The position numbers and the translations under genes were made by a program. The notes under the pieces were generated by a model. It had not been told where the DNA came from, did not search any database, and saw only the letters and a list, made by a program, of their open reading frames with translations. Of a stretch of DNA of 64,000 bases, positions 18,289 through 26,622 are shown in pieces. Where the stretch lies: assembly GCA_942493135.1 (NCBI GenBank), contig OW818684.1, positions 7,316,001 to 7,380,000 of the forward strand. Direction: 5' to 3'. This stretch comes from Planctellipticum sp942493135 (lineage in GTDB: Bacteria > Planctomycetota > Planctomycetia > Planctomycetales > Planctomycetaceae). Every line of letters begins with the position of its first letter. The first letter of the stretch is position 1.

Positions 18289-19305
18289 TCAATACCTGGA
18301 AGTTCGACCGACGAGTGTTCGCATACAAGCCACTACGTACGTCTTCCAGAATCCGACATTCCAAGGCTGCAGACGGATTCCGATCTGATAGGCCGTCAGG
18401 GCGTCGCTCCTGCGTCCATGGACCCAGTTCGAGTGGTAGCCCAGCTGCCACATATAGAAGTCTGCGAGTTTCTTACGCAGAAGCTGCTCCGATTTCGCTG
18501 ACATCGGTACCTGCTTCCGCAGTTCTTCAAACCCGCGGATCATGCCTTCCGCCAGTCGCAGCCGTTTCTCCCTTGGCATTTCCAGAGCCGCGCCGGACGA
18601 GTTGCTGTCGTGGACGCGGTACTCGACGTGAACATCGTCGAAGTAGGCGAATCGCAGACCCGTGGCGATGGCTCGCAGCACGACGACCTGATCCTCGGCC
18701 TCGTTATAGAACTCGGTGACGAATCGTCGCCCGGTGAAGAAGCTGGCACGGATGACCGAATTCTGCAGGCCCGAATAGAGCCCGGCTTCATTCAGGACGG
18801 CATCGAACAGCCCTTCATGCCTGAGGACGTGCAGATCCCCCTGCAGCTCGCACGGGAGCGTTCGAAACTTCTGCAGCCGACCCCGATCCTGAAAACAGTT
18901 CTCGTTCAAAACCCGCCCGGAACTGTGATCCACGATGCGGCTGGCGGCGTAAACCCAGCCAATCTCCGGAAACTGTTCGAGCGCGCTCACGCACTTCTGC
19001 AGGTGGTGCGGCAGCCAGAGGTCGTCGCTGTCGTAAAAGGCTACGTATTTCCCGCGGACATAATCCAGTCCCGCATTTCGGGCCGCGTACGCTCCCTGAT
19101 TCTCCTGTCGTTCATATCGGCAAGGCTGCGACATCCCCTCGATCAGCCGCGGGAGCAGTTCGGCCGTTTCGTCCGTGCTGCCGTCATCGACGACGATCAG
19201 TTCCCAGTCGGTAAACTGCTGGCCGCGGATGGCGCCGATGGCTTCCGGCAAAAACTTGGCGCGATTGTAGGTTGGCAGAATGATCGAGACGGCAGGCGTG
19301 ATCAC
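18289..19305 (-). CDS. Glycosyltransferase, GT2
   Basis: A 338-residue GT-A protein starting with the family hallmark TPAVSIILPTYNRAKFLPEA, then WELIVVDDGSTDET, the ENQGAYAARNAGLDYVRG block, YVAFYDSDDLW (DxD motif) and a later EDQVVVLRA segment. It transfers a sugar with inversion from a nucleotide donor. The GTG at 19305 lies inside the stop of the upstream fusion gene (GTGA), with GAGGAGG at the right distance, which fixes the start; longer frames upstream belong to that gene's region. A C-terminal region of about 100 residues without known motif may bind the acceptor. Confidence 0.93.
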   Translation of the reverse strand: MITPAVSIILPTYNRAKFLPEAIGAIRGQQFTDWELIVVDDGSTDETAELLPRLIEGMSQPCRYERQENQGAYAARNAGLDYVRGKYVAFYDSDDLWLPHHLQKCVSALEQFPEIGWVYAASRIVDHSSGRVLNENCFQDRGRLQKFRTLPCELQGDLHVLRHEGLFDAVLNEAGLYSGLQNSVIRASFFTGRRFVTEFYNEAEDQVVVLRAIATGLRFAYFDDVHVEYRVHDSNSSGAALEMPREKRLRLAEGMIRGFEELRKQVPMSAKSEQLLRKKLADFYMWQLGYHSNWVHGRRSDALTAYQIGIRLQPWNVGFWKTYVVACMRTLVGRTSRY

Positions 19306-21557
19306 GAGACGGCCTCCTCGGATTTCGAGGGCACGATTCTCGCTGCCTGCAGCCACTCGTACGTCCGATCGAGACAGGCCGCTCGGTCCAGCAACGGCTG
19401 CCAGCCCAGGACGCGACGCGCCAGATCGCTCCGCACTTCCGCCAGCCTTGGGGTGATCTCGAGGATGTCTCCGCTGCCTCCCGGTGCAGGACGGACATAA
19501 ACCGCCGCCGACTGCATCCGCAGCATGCGCTTGAGCGATTTCTTCAGCGCCGGCGAGCGGGACAGCAGCCAGCGAGGCGTTGTTCCGATGGGATCGGTCC
19601 AAAGGGCCTTGCTGGCGAACGCCTTAATCTCGTCCGAGGCGGCCAGCGTTCCGACGGCTCCGAACCAGCCGGCTTTGGCCGCCTTTCGCTCCCCCGCACT
19701 CGGCCCGTCGGTCCGCCGCACCGTCGCTCCGGCGCGGTGCGCGAAATAGTCGTAGAAGTCCCCCCAGGTCATTCCGTCATCATCGGCAAGCGAGAAGATT
19801 CGACCGACCGCTTCCTCTCCAGCTTCGAGAGAGCGGATAATCGCCTCAACGAGGTTATCGACATACACGGTGTTCGACCGGGTCGCGGCGGCTCCCGCCA
19901 GTACCAGCCGTCCGCGCATCAGATACTCGATCGGCCGGGTTATGAACGTTTTGCCGAACGGGCCATAAACACATCCCGGGCGAAACACCATGCAGGGCAG
20001 CCCCGACTTCAGGACGGCCTGCTCAGCAGCCAGCTTGCTTTCGCCATAGGTGCCGCCTCGCGTTGGGGCCAGCGGCGCGTTTTCGTCGATAACGCCTCGA
20101 TAGTCGTCGGCATGGACGGCAATCGTGCTCAGATGCACGAAGCGTCCGACTCCCGCCGCCCGCGCTGCATCCAGCAGCCCGCGAGTACCGTCGACCGTCA
20201 CTCTGAACACAGAGGATCGATCCCAGCTTTCAGTGCCGATTGCGCAGTGGACGATGGAGTCGACGCCTTCAACCAGCCGGGAGAGATCTTCGCGACGCGT
20301 GAGATCGGCCTGCACGAGTTCGACCGGCAACCTGGCGATCCGGCTGGCATTCCCGGGGTTGTGCACGACGGCCCGGACCGCATAACCGCTTCGACGGCTG
20401 AGAATCTCCGCAACGCGACAGCCGATGAACCCGGTCGCTCCAGTGACCAGGACTCGGCGGAACGCTCTCACGGCTTCAATTCGCGTCGGCGACGTTTCTG
20501 CTGCATCACACATCGGATGTGACGTCCAGGGCTCGCTCAGCGGACTTGCGTCTCGATAGCAGGCATCAATGAGCCGGGCCGACGCCAGGGCCGATCGTCC
20601 GGAAAGGACCGGCTGTCGCCGGGCGGCAATCGCATCCACCCAGTCGTCGATCTCCGCGCGAAACGTTTCATACCAGGGGGTCTCGGGTTCCTCGGCCCAC
20701 TTCAATTCGAGCTGATGCGGTGCGACTTCGCCGGACCGGGGATCCCGGAATTGCAGACCGTTCTGTCGCACGATCACGCGATACCGGTCCGCGGGAGGAA
20801 TCGCCAGTTCGCCGCGTTCACAGATGACTCGCAGTTCATTCGGAAGATTGCGAGTCCGGCTGAGTTCGACCCGGCCGTCAACCGGCCGGCCGCGATGACT
20901 GAGCCGAAGCCGTGCCACGCAATCAGACTCGATGCCGCCGAGCGCATTGTCTTCGTAGGCGAGGACCTCACCCGGCCCGTCAAACAGATACAGCAGCTGG
21001 TCGAAGAAGTGAGGCCCCATGTCCATCAGGACGCCGCCGCCCGAATGCGACTTGAGCATGTTCCCCAGCGTCGCGGCTTCCCAGCCGTAAACGGCTCCGC
21101 CTTCGAGATCAAATCCAAGCGGCTTGCCGAGCATTTCCGCATCGATCGCAGCCTTCAGCATCCGCAAGCTGGGGAGCAGGCGGCGGAAGACGCCGACGGA
21201 AAGCACCATCCCGGTCCGGTCGGCGGTGGCGACCATCGACTCGGCGTCAGCCAGAGTCGTCGCCATCGGCTTTTCGACGAGAACGTGAATTCCCCGTTCG
21301 AGCAGCATTTTGGTGCAGGCGGCGTGATGCCCAGGGGGCGTGGCAATGACCGCGGCGTCGATCATGTCGGTCGTCAGGTCGGCCGCATCCGTCAGAACTG
21401 TCGCGATCTTGTAGGCATCGGCCAGCGGCTTGACGCGCTGGACGTCGCGATCGACCAGCGCGACCAGCCGCACCCCCTCATGCCCGGCAAGGACGGGGAG
21501 GTGATAGCGTTCGGCAACGGCGCCGCAGCCGATGATGGCGACGCGCAGTTGGCTCAT
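19302..21557 (-). CDS. Gfo/Idh/MocA oxidoreductase fused to NAD-dependent epimerase/dehydratase (SDR)
   Basis: A 751-residue two-domain protein. Residues 1-340 are a Gfo/Idh/MocA dehydrogenase: RVAIIGCGAVAERYHLPVL (dinucleotide fold), AVIATPPGHHA and the diagnostic EKP motif in HVLVEKPMAT, then GGGVLMDMGPHFFDQL. After a linker near residue 350 a second Rossmann domain begins (VLVTGATGFIGCRVAEIL) with THE SDR pair in GTYGESKLAAE (Tyr and Lys) and FRPGCVYGP. Both domains usually act on nucleotide sugars, so one chain may oxidise and then epimerise or reduce one substrate. The ATG at 21557 is used; a GTG at 21587 has the better ribosome site (AGGAG 5 bases away) and would add 10 residues. The stop overlaps the GT2 start. 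Confidence 0.88.
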   Translation of the reverse strand: MSQLRVAIIGCGAVAERYHLPVLAGHEGVRLVALVDRDVQRVKPLADAYKIATVLTDAADLTTDMIDAAVIATPPGHHAACTKMLLERGIHVLVEKPMATTLADAESMVATADRTGMVLSVGVFRRLLPSLRMLKAAIDAEMLGKPLGFDLEGGAVYGWEAATLGNMLKSHSGGGVLMDMGPHFFDQLLYLFDGPGEVLAYEDNALGGIESDCVARLRLSHRGRPVDGRVELSRTRNLPNELRVICERGELAIPPADRYRVIVRQNGLQFRDPRSGEVAPHQLELKWAEEPETPWYETFRAEIDDWVDAIAARRQPVLSGRSALASARLIDACYRDASPLSEPWTSHPMCDAAETSPTRIEAVRAFRRVLVTGATGFIGCRVAEILSRRSGYAVRAVVHNPGNASRIARLPVELVQADLTRREDLSRLVEGVDSIVHCAIGTESWDRSSVFRVTVDGTRGLLDAARAAGVGRFVHLSTIAVHADDYRGVIDENAPLAPTRGGTYGESKLAAEQAVLKSGLPCMVFRPGCVYGPFGKTFITRPIEYLMRGRLVLAGAAATRSNTVYVDNLVEAIIRSLEAGEEAVGRIFSLADDDGMTWGDFYDYFAHRAGATVRRTDGPSAGERKAAKAGWFGAVGTLAASDEIKAFASKALWTDPIGTTPRWLLSRSPALKKSLKRMLRMQSAAVYVRPAPGGSGDILEITPRLAEVRSDLARRVLGWQPLLDRAACLDRTYEWLQAARIVPSKSEEAVS

Positions 21558-21634
21558 GTTTCCCAAACCATCTCCCTGATCGATCACAACCTCTCCTCGT
21601 CATTTCATTTCGTGCTGCAAGCCAACTTCGCCGA

Positions 21635-22081
21635 TCAGCACTCCCGAGTGACAGCCTGATGGCGCGACGTTCGCTTCCACGGGCGATACTCCGGGTCCAC
21701 TCGCCACGCCGCCGACATCAAGCGAAGTCGATTGTGCGTACAGCCATGGTGCTGAGCCACCTCTATCAACTGATATCGCAGATGTCGTTGCCACCTGCGC
21801 ATGAAAAAGCGGAGATCTTCGTCGTACCGCGCTAGTGATTTGAATGCCGCGATCAGTCGCACACGCTCCATTCGCACATAACGGACTCGGGGATCGGTCA
21901 GACGTTTCAGATACAACGCCGTCTCGTCCGTCGAACCGTCATCGAACGCTATCAGTTCACAATTCGCGAAATGTCTGCTGCAGAACACTTTCAACGGCAG
22001 CCGGTAAAAAGGGCATGCCGTTGTGGACCGGCAGCAGCACACTCAATCGCGGTGTCGGATCGCTGGAAGTACTGGGGTCAT
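21635..22081 (-). pseudogene. Decayed GT2 glycosyltransferase
   Basis: Two frames on the minus strand together give the start of a GT2 enzyme. RLSVLLPVHNGMPFLPAAVE and SVLQQTF run into a stop near 21957; the frame then shifts by one base and continues ELIAFDDGSTDETALYLKRL, matching the usual second block. After RVRYVRMERV the expected DxD region and donor site are absent, and the text jumps to a basic C-terminal tail ending at 21635, so an internal deletion of perhaps 150-200 residues is likely. The original start seems to be the ATG at 22081, which overlaps the stop of the Wzt gene (ATGA) but is itself out of frame with the LSVLLP block, implying a second frameshift. The gene is therefore non-functional as read, unless sequence errors exist. 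Confidence 0.8.
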
Positions 22082-23367
22082 AGCGCCTCCCCCTGACTGA
22101 TCGCACTTCTCCATTGGTGATCGATACAGATTGGTCCTGGCACCGATGCATATGGATAAACGCGGCCACGATAAACTCCATCGGCGACTTCAAACCATGC
22201 CGCAAAGTCAACGGCATCTTGCATTTCGCGTTGAAGCGTGATTTGGGAATTGAGATAGTACCGACCCGGCCTGAGGGGTAGCTCCGGTATCTCGCAGATC
22301 AACACTTCCGACGACTCAGTCGCGATACTGTCCCCGGGCCCCTTACGCCAAGTATCAACGTTCGAAAGCGGCGCACCGGTCGAATCGAATATCGTTACGC
22401 TGAAATCGACTCCGGCGACCTTTTGAGACAGCTTAAAACGAAACTGAGCCGGCCCTCCCATCTGCAGACAATCTGCATCCGGGCTGCCGGCGTTGACTTC
22501 GATGGCTTCCAGCCGAATCCTTCCTTTTCCTCTCCGGTCAGTGCGTTCCGAGATCGATACTGTTGACATAGAACGGATCTGGTCAAGATAGATTTTTAAA
22601 GACTGATCAATTCCGCCGGTGTATGTCACGCGTCCCTGTTCAAGCACGACTCCGGAAGTGCAATAGGCGCGCAGTACGCCAAGATTATGGCTGACAAAAA
22701 GTACGGTCCGTCCACTGGATGCAAGTGTCTGCATCCGACCGAGGCAGCGCCGCTGAAAATCCGAATCGCCGACCGCAAGCACTTCGTCGATGAACAGAAC
22801 GCTACTTTCGAGAAATGCCGCTACTGAAAACGCCAGTCGAACTCGCATTCCGCTGCTGTATCGCTTTACTGGCGTGTCCAGGAACTTCTCCACGCCCGAA
22901 AACTCCACAATCTCGTCGAACTTCCGGTCGATCTCCCGCTTCGTCATCCCCAGAATCGTGCCATTGAGATACACGTTCTCCCGGCCCGACAGTTCCGGGT
23001 GGAACCCCGTCCCCACTTCCAGCAGGCTGGACACCCGGCCGCGGATGACGGCCCGACCTCTCGTAGGCTCGGTGATCCGGCTGAGAATCTTCAGCAACGT
23101 GCTTTTCCCGGCGCCGTTCCGGCCAATGATCCCCAGGACTTCTCCTTCCTGGACCTCGAAGGAAACATCCTTGAGCGCCCAGTAGATGTCTTGATCGTCC
23201 GCGTCGGAATGGCCGAACGTATTCAGGCGTCGGAGGTTATTGAACTTCTTCAACGGCGCCCGGAGAAAGCCGGTCATGGCTGACATGAGCGTGTCAGGAA
23301 CTTCCTCCTTAAGCCCGATCCGATAGGCTTTGGAGAGATTTTCGACGGTGATGACGGGTTTGGACAT
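22078..23367 (-). CDS. wzt: ABC exporter ATP-binding protein (Wzt-like) with C-terminal carbohydrate-binding domain
   Basis: A 429-residue protein. Nucleotide-binding domain: Walker A IIGRNGAGKST (residues 80-90), signature YSSGM at 170-174, Walker B LFIDEVLAVGD near 191-201 and the H-loop FVSHN. The segment HPELSGRENVYLNG is typical of the polysaccharide/teichoic acid exporter subfamily. Residues from about 270 form a beta-rich domain like the Wzt C-terminal domain that recognises the capped glycan end. It pairs with the Wzm-like permease just upstream. The C-terminal part (22078-22600) has lower GC than the ATPase part (sampled lines about 47-52 % against about 62 %), suggesting a modular swap of the specificity domain. 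The stop overlaps the start of the decayed GT2. Confidence 0.95.
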   Translation of the reverse strand: MSKPVITVENLSKAYRIGLKEEVPDTLMSAMTGFLRAPLKKFNNLRRLNTFGHSDADDQDIYWALKDVSFEVQEGEVLGIIGRNGAGKSTLLKILSRITEPTRGRAVIRGRVSSLLEVGTGFHPELSGRENVYLNGTILGMTKREIDRKFDEIVEFSGVEKFLDTPVKRYSSGMRVRLAFSVAAFLESSVLFIDEVLAVGDSDFQRRCLGRMQTLASSGRTVLFVSHNLGVLRAYCTSGVVLEQGRVTYTGGIDQSLKIYLDQIRSMSTVSISERTDRRGKGRIRLEAIEVNAGSPDADCLQMGGPAQFRFKLSQKVAGVDFSVTIFDSTGAPLSNVDTWRKGPGDSIATESSEVLICEIPELPLRPGRYYLNSQITLQREMQDAVDFAAWFEVADGVYRGRVYPYASVPGPICIDHQWRSAISQGEAL

Positions 23368-23454
23368 TGGTTATTTGTGGTTGGTTATTTGTTATTGGTG
23401 GGAAGGGAAACTTCTGTCTGGCTTTCCGCTCTCCGCTTTCAGCCTTCCGCTCTC
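23368..23454. repeat. Short low-complexity intergenic repeats
   Basis: The 87 bases between the Wzm and Wzt genes consist of near-tandem short words: on the plus strand TGGTTATTTGTGGTTGGTTATTTGT, divided here as (TGGTTATTTG)(TGGTTGGTTATTTG), followed by TTTCCGCTCTCCGCTTTCAG and CCTTCCGCTCTC. The two families (TTATTTG words; CCGCTYTC words) are each repeated two or three times. No gene fits. Such word repeats recur in planctomycete intergenic DNA as far as I recall; they may arise by slippage. Confidence 0.6.
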
Positions 23455-24396
23455 TTACGCGACGTCGGCGAAGACTTTTTCCCGGCTGCGGAAGTACCAG
23501 GCGCCGGTAGCGGCGGTGATCAGAGCGGTCAGCGTGCCGAGGGCGATCCAGCCGAACGGCATCGGACGGGCGCCGAGAAACGCCGAGCGAAAACCTTCGA
23601 TGACCCCCACCATCGGATTCAGCGCGTAAATCCACTGTGGCCAGATCACCACGTTGCCAGGCAACGTGTAGCTTTCCGGCACACTGCTGGTCGGGTAAAT
23701 GACCGGCGAGGCGTACATGAGGATCTGCACGAGAAACGTCATGGCATGCTTCACGTCACGGTATTGAATGGCGAGGCTGGTCAGCCACAATCCTAAACCG
23801 AACGCCGAGAGGGCCATCAGCGCAATCAGGTACGGCAGCATCAGCAGTCCCAGATTCGGCATGAAGCCGAAGCCGAGCAGCAGGGCGACGGAGAACGTCA
23901 TGGCGATGGCAAAGTCAAACAGCCCGGCGGCGGTGGCGGACAGGGGCAGGATCATCCGCGGGAAATAGACCTTGGAGATCATGTCCGCGTTGCCGACCAT
24001 GCTGTCGGACGCAGCAGACAGCGCGTTCGAAAAATAGGTCCAGGCCATCATGGTGGCGAGGTAAAAGGCGGGTTTCGGGACGCCGTCGGTGCTGATCTGG
24101 GCCAGAGTGCCGAAGACCAGCGTGAACATCAGGATCTGAAATCCGGGTTGAATGATCGCCCAGCCGATTCCGACCGCCGACTGGGCATAGCGGACCTTGA
24201 TGCTCCGCCACGTCAGAAAGCGGAACAGATCCTGATAGGCATACAGCTCCGCCAGATTCACCAGTCGCCAGCCGCTGGTCGATTCGATAATCGTCACGGG
24301 AACGTCGTGCAAATGCGACGACGCAGCATCGGCGGCGGCCGGCATCAGGTCAGGGAGGGTCTCGGTGACAGTCGACATCTTCAAATCGGAGCTCAT
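23455..24396 (-). CDS. wzm: ABC exporter permease (Wzm-like, ABC-2 type)
   Basis: A 313-residue protein with a 70-residue cytoplasmic N-terminus and six hydrophobic segments. LFRFLTWRSIKVRYAQSAVG and IGWAIIQPGFQILMFTLVFG are the typical entry to the ABC-2 polysaccharide/polyol phosphate export family; ISKVYFPRMILPLSA and QYRDVKHAMTFLVQILMYAS match further conserved loops. With the Wzt-like ATPase it forms a transporter that moves an undecaprenyl-linked glycan across the inner membrane. The ATG at 24396 or one at 24378 may be the start; neither has a strong ribosome site. On the minus strand, upstream of it (about 24450-24465), GGTATGATC could be a -10 element, without a clear -35, so an internal promoter is only possible. 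Confidence 0.95.
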   Translation of the reverse strand: MSSDLKMSTVTETLPDLMPAAADAASSHLHDVPVTIIESTSGWRLVNLAELYAYQDLFRFLTWRSIKVRYAQSAVGIGWAIIQPGFQILMFTLVFGTLAQISTDGVPKPAFYLATMMAWTYFSNALSAASDSMVGNADMISKVYFPRMILPLSATAAGLFDFAIAMTFSVALLLGFGFMPNLGLLMLPYLIALMALSAFGLGLWLTSLAIQYRDVKHAMTFLVQILMYASPVIYPTSSVPESYTLPGNVVIWPQWIYALNPMVGVIEGFRSAFLGARPMPFGWIALGTLTALITAATGAWYFRSREKVFADVA

Positions 24397-24641
24397 GGAT
24401 CGGTTAAGGTCGGGGGAGACGGCGGGAACGTGAGGTCAGTCTCTGCGAAGATCATACCGTACGAGCGGCAGCCGCCGGCGGTGCGGGCTGACCGCTTGAG
24501 GGCTTTCGGCAACAACGTCCGGCAGATTGCGCAGCTTGTGCAGGCGTGGAGACTTCCGGAAACCTTTTCAGTGCCTGAATTTAACGATTGCTCGCACGAC
24601 GGCAACGATAGTGGCGGCGACGATTCTCCGCGTTAATGTGA

Positions 24642-25526
24642 TCAGGACTCCTCCAGAACCTGCCGCAGATACGCCTGCAGGTCCGACGGGGTACTTTCGG
24701 CGAGTCGTTCGAGCTGACTGGCATTGATGAAGCCCCGTTTATAGGCAATCTCTTCCAGACAGGCGATCTTGAGGCCCTGGCGGGCTTCGAGGGTCTGAAC
24801 AAAGTTTCCGGCCTGCAACAGGGACTCGTGAGTCCCCGTGTCGAGCCAGGCAAAGCCGCGGGTAAAGGGCTCGACGTGCAGTTTGCCGGCCTGCAGGTAG
24901 GCCCGATTGATATCGGTGATTTCCAGTTCGCCCCGCGGCGAGGGAGTCAGGCTGGCGGCGATGTCGAGGACCTCGTTGTCATAGAAATAGAGACCCGGGA
25001 CGGCGAAACGAGACTTGGGATGGACGGGTTTCTCCACGATGTCGATGGCCCGGCCGTCCCGATCGAACGTGACGACGCCGTAGCGTTCCGGATCGCGGAC
25101 CTGGTAGGCAAAGACCGTGGCACCGACTTCGCGTTCGGCCGCCCGTCGCAGCAGCGGCTGAAAGCCCTGACCGTAGAAGAGGTTATCGCCGAGGACCAAG
25201 GCGACGCGGCTGTCCCCCACGAACGTTCGCCCGACGATAAAGGCGTCCGCGAGCCCCCGCGGCGACGGCTGAATCCGATACTCAAACTGCATTCCCAACG
25301 CCGAGCCGTCGCCGAGCAGACGTTCGAATGATGGGAGATCATGCGGGGTGGAGATGATCAGGATCTCGCGAATCCCCGCCAGCATGAGCGCCGACAGCGG
25401 ATAGTAGATCATCGGTTTGTCGTACACAGGGAGTAACTGTTTGCTGACGGCGCGCGTCAGCGGATCCAGACGGGTTCCGGAGCCGCCGGCAAGGATGATT
25501 CCTTTGAGCGGAACTGCGGCGGACAT
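24642..25526 (-). CDS. rmlA: Glucose-1-phosphate thymidylyltransferase
   Basis: A 294-residue protein. IILAGGSGTRLDPLTRAVSK (nucleotide-binding signature with the catalytic Arg) and QLLPVYDKPMIYYPLSALML are diagnostic; later blocks are LVLGDNLFYGQG, VVEKP-like IVEKPVHPKSRFAVPGLYFY, LEITDINRAYL and GFAWLDTGTHESLL. It makes dTDP-glucose from dTTP and glucose-1-phosphate, the first step toward dTDP-L-rhamnose and related deoxysugars. The ATG at 25526 shares a base with the stop of rmlB (TGATG) and has GGAGGAAA upstream. Length is normal for the family (about 290). Confidence 0.97.
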   Translation of the reverse strand: MSAAVPLKGIILAGGSGTRLDPLTRAVSKQLLPVYDKPMIYYPLSALMLAGIREILIISTPHDLPSFERLLGDGSALGMQFEYRIQPSPRGLADAFIVGRTFVGDSRVALVLGDNLFYGQGFQPLLRRAAEREVGATVFAYQVRDPERYGVVTFDRDGRAIDIVEKPVHPKSRFAVPGLYFYDNEVLDIAASLTPSPRGELEITDINRAYLQAGKLHVEPFTRGFAWLDTGTHESLLQAGNFVQTLEARQGLKIACLEEIAYKRGFINASQLERLAESTPSDLQAYLRQVLEES

Positions 25527-26605
25527 CAGGCGTTTCCTCCCGATCCCACCGAGGCCAGACCAAGCCGCTCCCGTCGATACGCGCCAGATTGCACGCGGCT
25601 GACCCAGTCCCGTCGAGTCAAATACCACTGGACGGTCAGTTTCAGTGCGTCGGCGAAGGAGTGCCGAGGACGCCAGCCGAGTTCGGACTCGATCTTTGTA
25701 AAATTGACTGCGTAGCGAAAGTCATGACCGGGACGGTCGATTACGAAACGGATCAGTTCGCGGGCCGGCAGACCGTTCGGAGCGGGGTGGATCTCGTCGA
25801 CCAGATCGCAGATGTTGCGGACAATTTCGAGGTTGGATCGTTCCGAGTCGCCGCCGATGTTGTAGGTTTCGCCGGCGCGGCCGCGTTCGAGGACGGCGAG
25901 TAACGCATCGACGTGATCTTCGACGAACAGCCAGTCGCGAACATTGCTGCCGTCGCCATAGACGGGGAGTTCGCGGCCCTCAATGGCGTTCAGCGTAACC
26001 ATTGGAATCAACTTTTCCGGAAACTGATGGGGTCCATAGTTATTGCTGCAGTTCGTGATCAACGTCGGCAGGCCGTAAGTTTCATGGTAAGCCCGGACCA
26101 GGTGATCGGACCCCGCCTTGCTGGCGGAGTAGGGGGAGCGCGGCGCATATGGGGTCGTTTCGGTAAATGCGCCTGTCTTGCCAAGCGATCCAAAGACTTC
26201 GTCGGTCGAGACATGGTGAAACCGGAAGGCGTCGCATTTCGGTGCGGGGAGAGAATTCCAATACTGGCGAACCCGTTCGAGCAGGATTGCGGTCCCCATC
26301 ACGTTCGTCTCGACGAACGCCAGCGGACCATCAATGGAGCGATCGACGTGGGATTCCGCTGCGAAGTGAATCACGGCCCGCGGCTGGTGCTCGGCGAGCA
26401 ATTGCGACACCAGAGACGAATCGCAGATGTCGCCCAGTACGAACGTATGCAAACCCGTCGGGACGACCGAGAGGGAGTCCAGATTGCCGGCGTAAGTCAG
26501 CTTGTCGAGATTGACGATCCGCCAGCCAAGTTGCTGACAGGCGCGGCGCACGAAGGCCCCGCCGATGAAGCCGGCGCCACCAGTCACGAGAATCTTATCT
26601 GACAT
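25526..26605 (-). CDS. rmlB: dTDP-glucose 4,6-dehydratase
   Basis: A 359-residue extended SDR. ILVTGGAGFIGGAFVRRA (NAD site), HFAAESHVDRSI, HVSTDEVFGSLG (catalytic Thr-Asp-Glu), YSASKAGSDHLVRAYHETYG (Tyr and Lys of YxxxK) and ITNCSNNYGPHQFPEKLIP are all diagnostic. It converts dTDP-glucose to dTDP-4-keto-6-deoxyglucose. The ATG at 26605 is used because the Rossmann core begins just after it; an ATG at 26623 overlaps the stop of the preceding gene (TGATG) and would add six residues. It lies between rmlA and the epimerase/reductase-like gene. Confidence 0.97.
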   Translation of the reverse strand: MSDKILVTGGAGFIGGAFVRRACQQLGWRIVNLDKLTYAGNLDSLSVVPTGLHTFVLGDICDSSLVSQLLAEHQPRAVIHFAAESHVDRSIDGPLAFVETNVMGTAILLERVRQYWNSLPAPKCDAFRFHHVSTDEVFGSLGKTGAFTETTPYAPRSPYSASKAGSDHLVRAYHETYGLPTLITNCSNNYGPHQFPEKLIPMVTLNAIEGRELPVYGDGSNVRDWLFVEDHVDALLAVLERGRAGETYNIGGDSERSNLEIVRNICDLVDEIHPAPNGLPARELIRFVIDRPGHDFRYAVNFTKIESELGWRPRHSFADALKLTVQWYLTRRDWVSRVQSGAYRRERLGLASVGSGGNA

Positions 26606-26622
26606 GGAGAGGTCGGATTTCA

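Noticed and set aside
21635..22042. A real 135-residue protein
   Set aside because: It contains only a middle fragment of a GT2 domain; the start block is in another frame and the donor site is missing.
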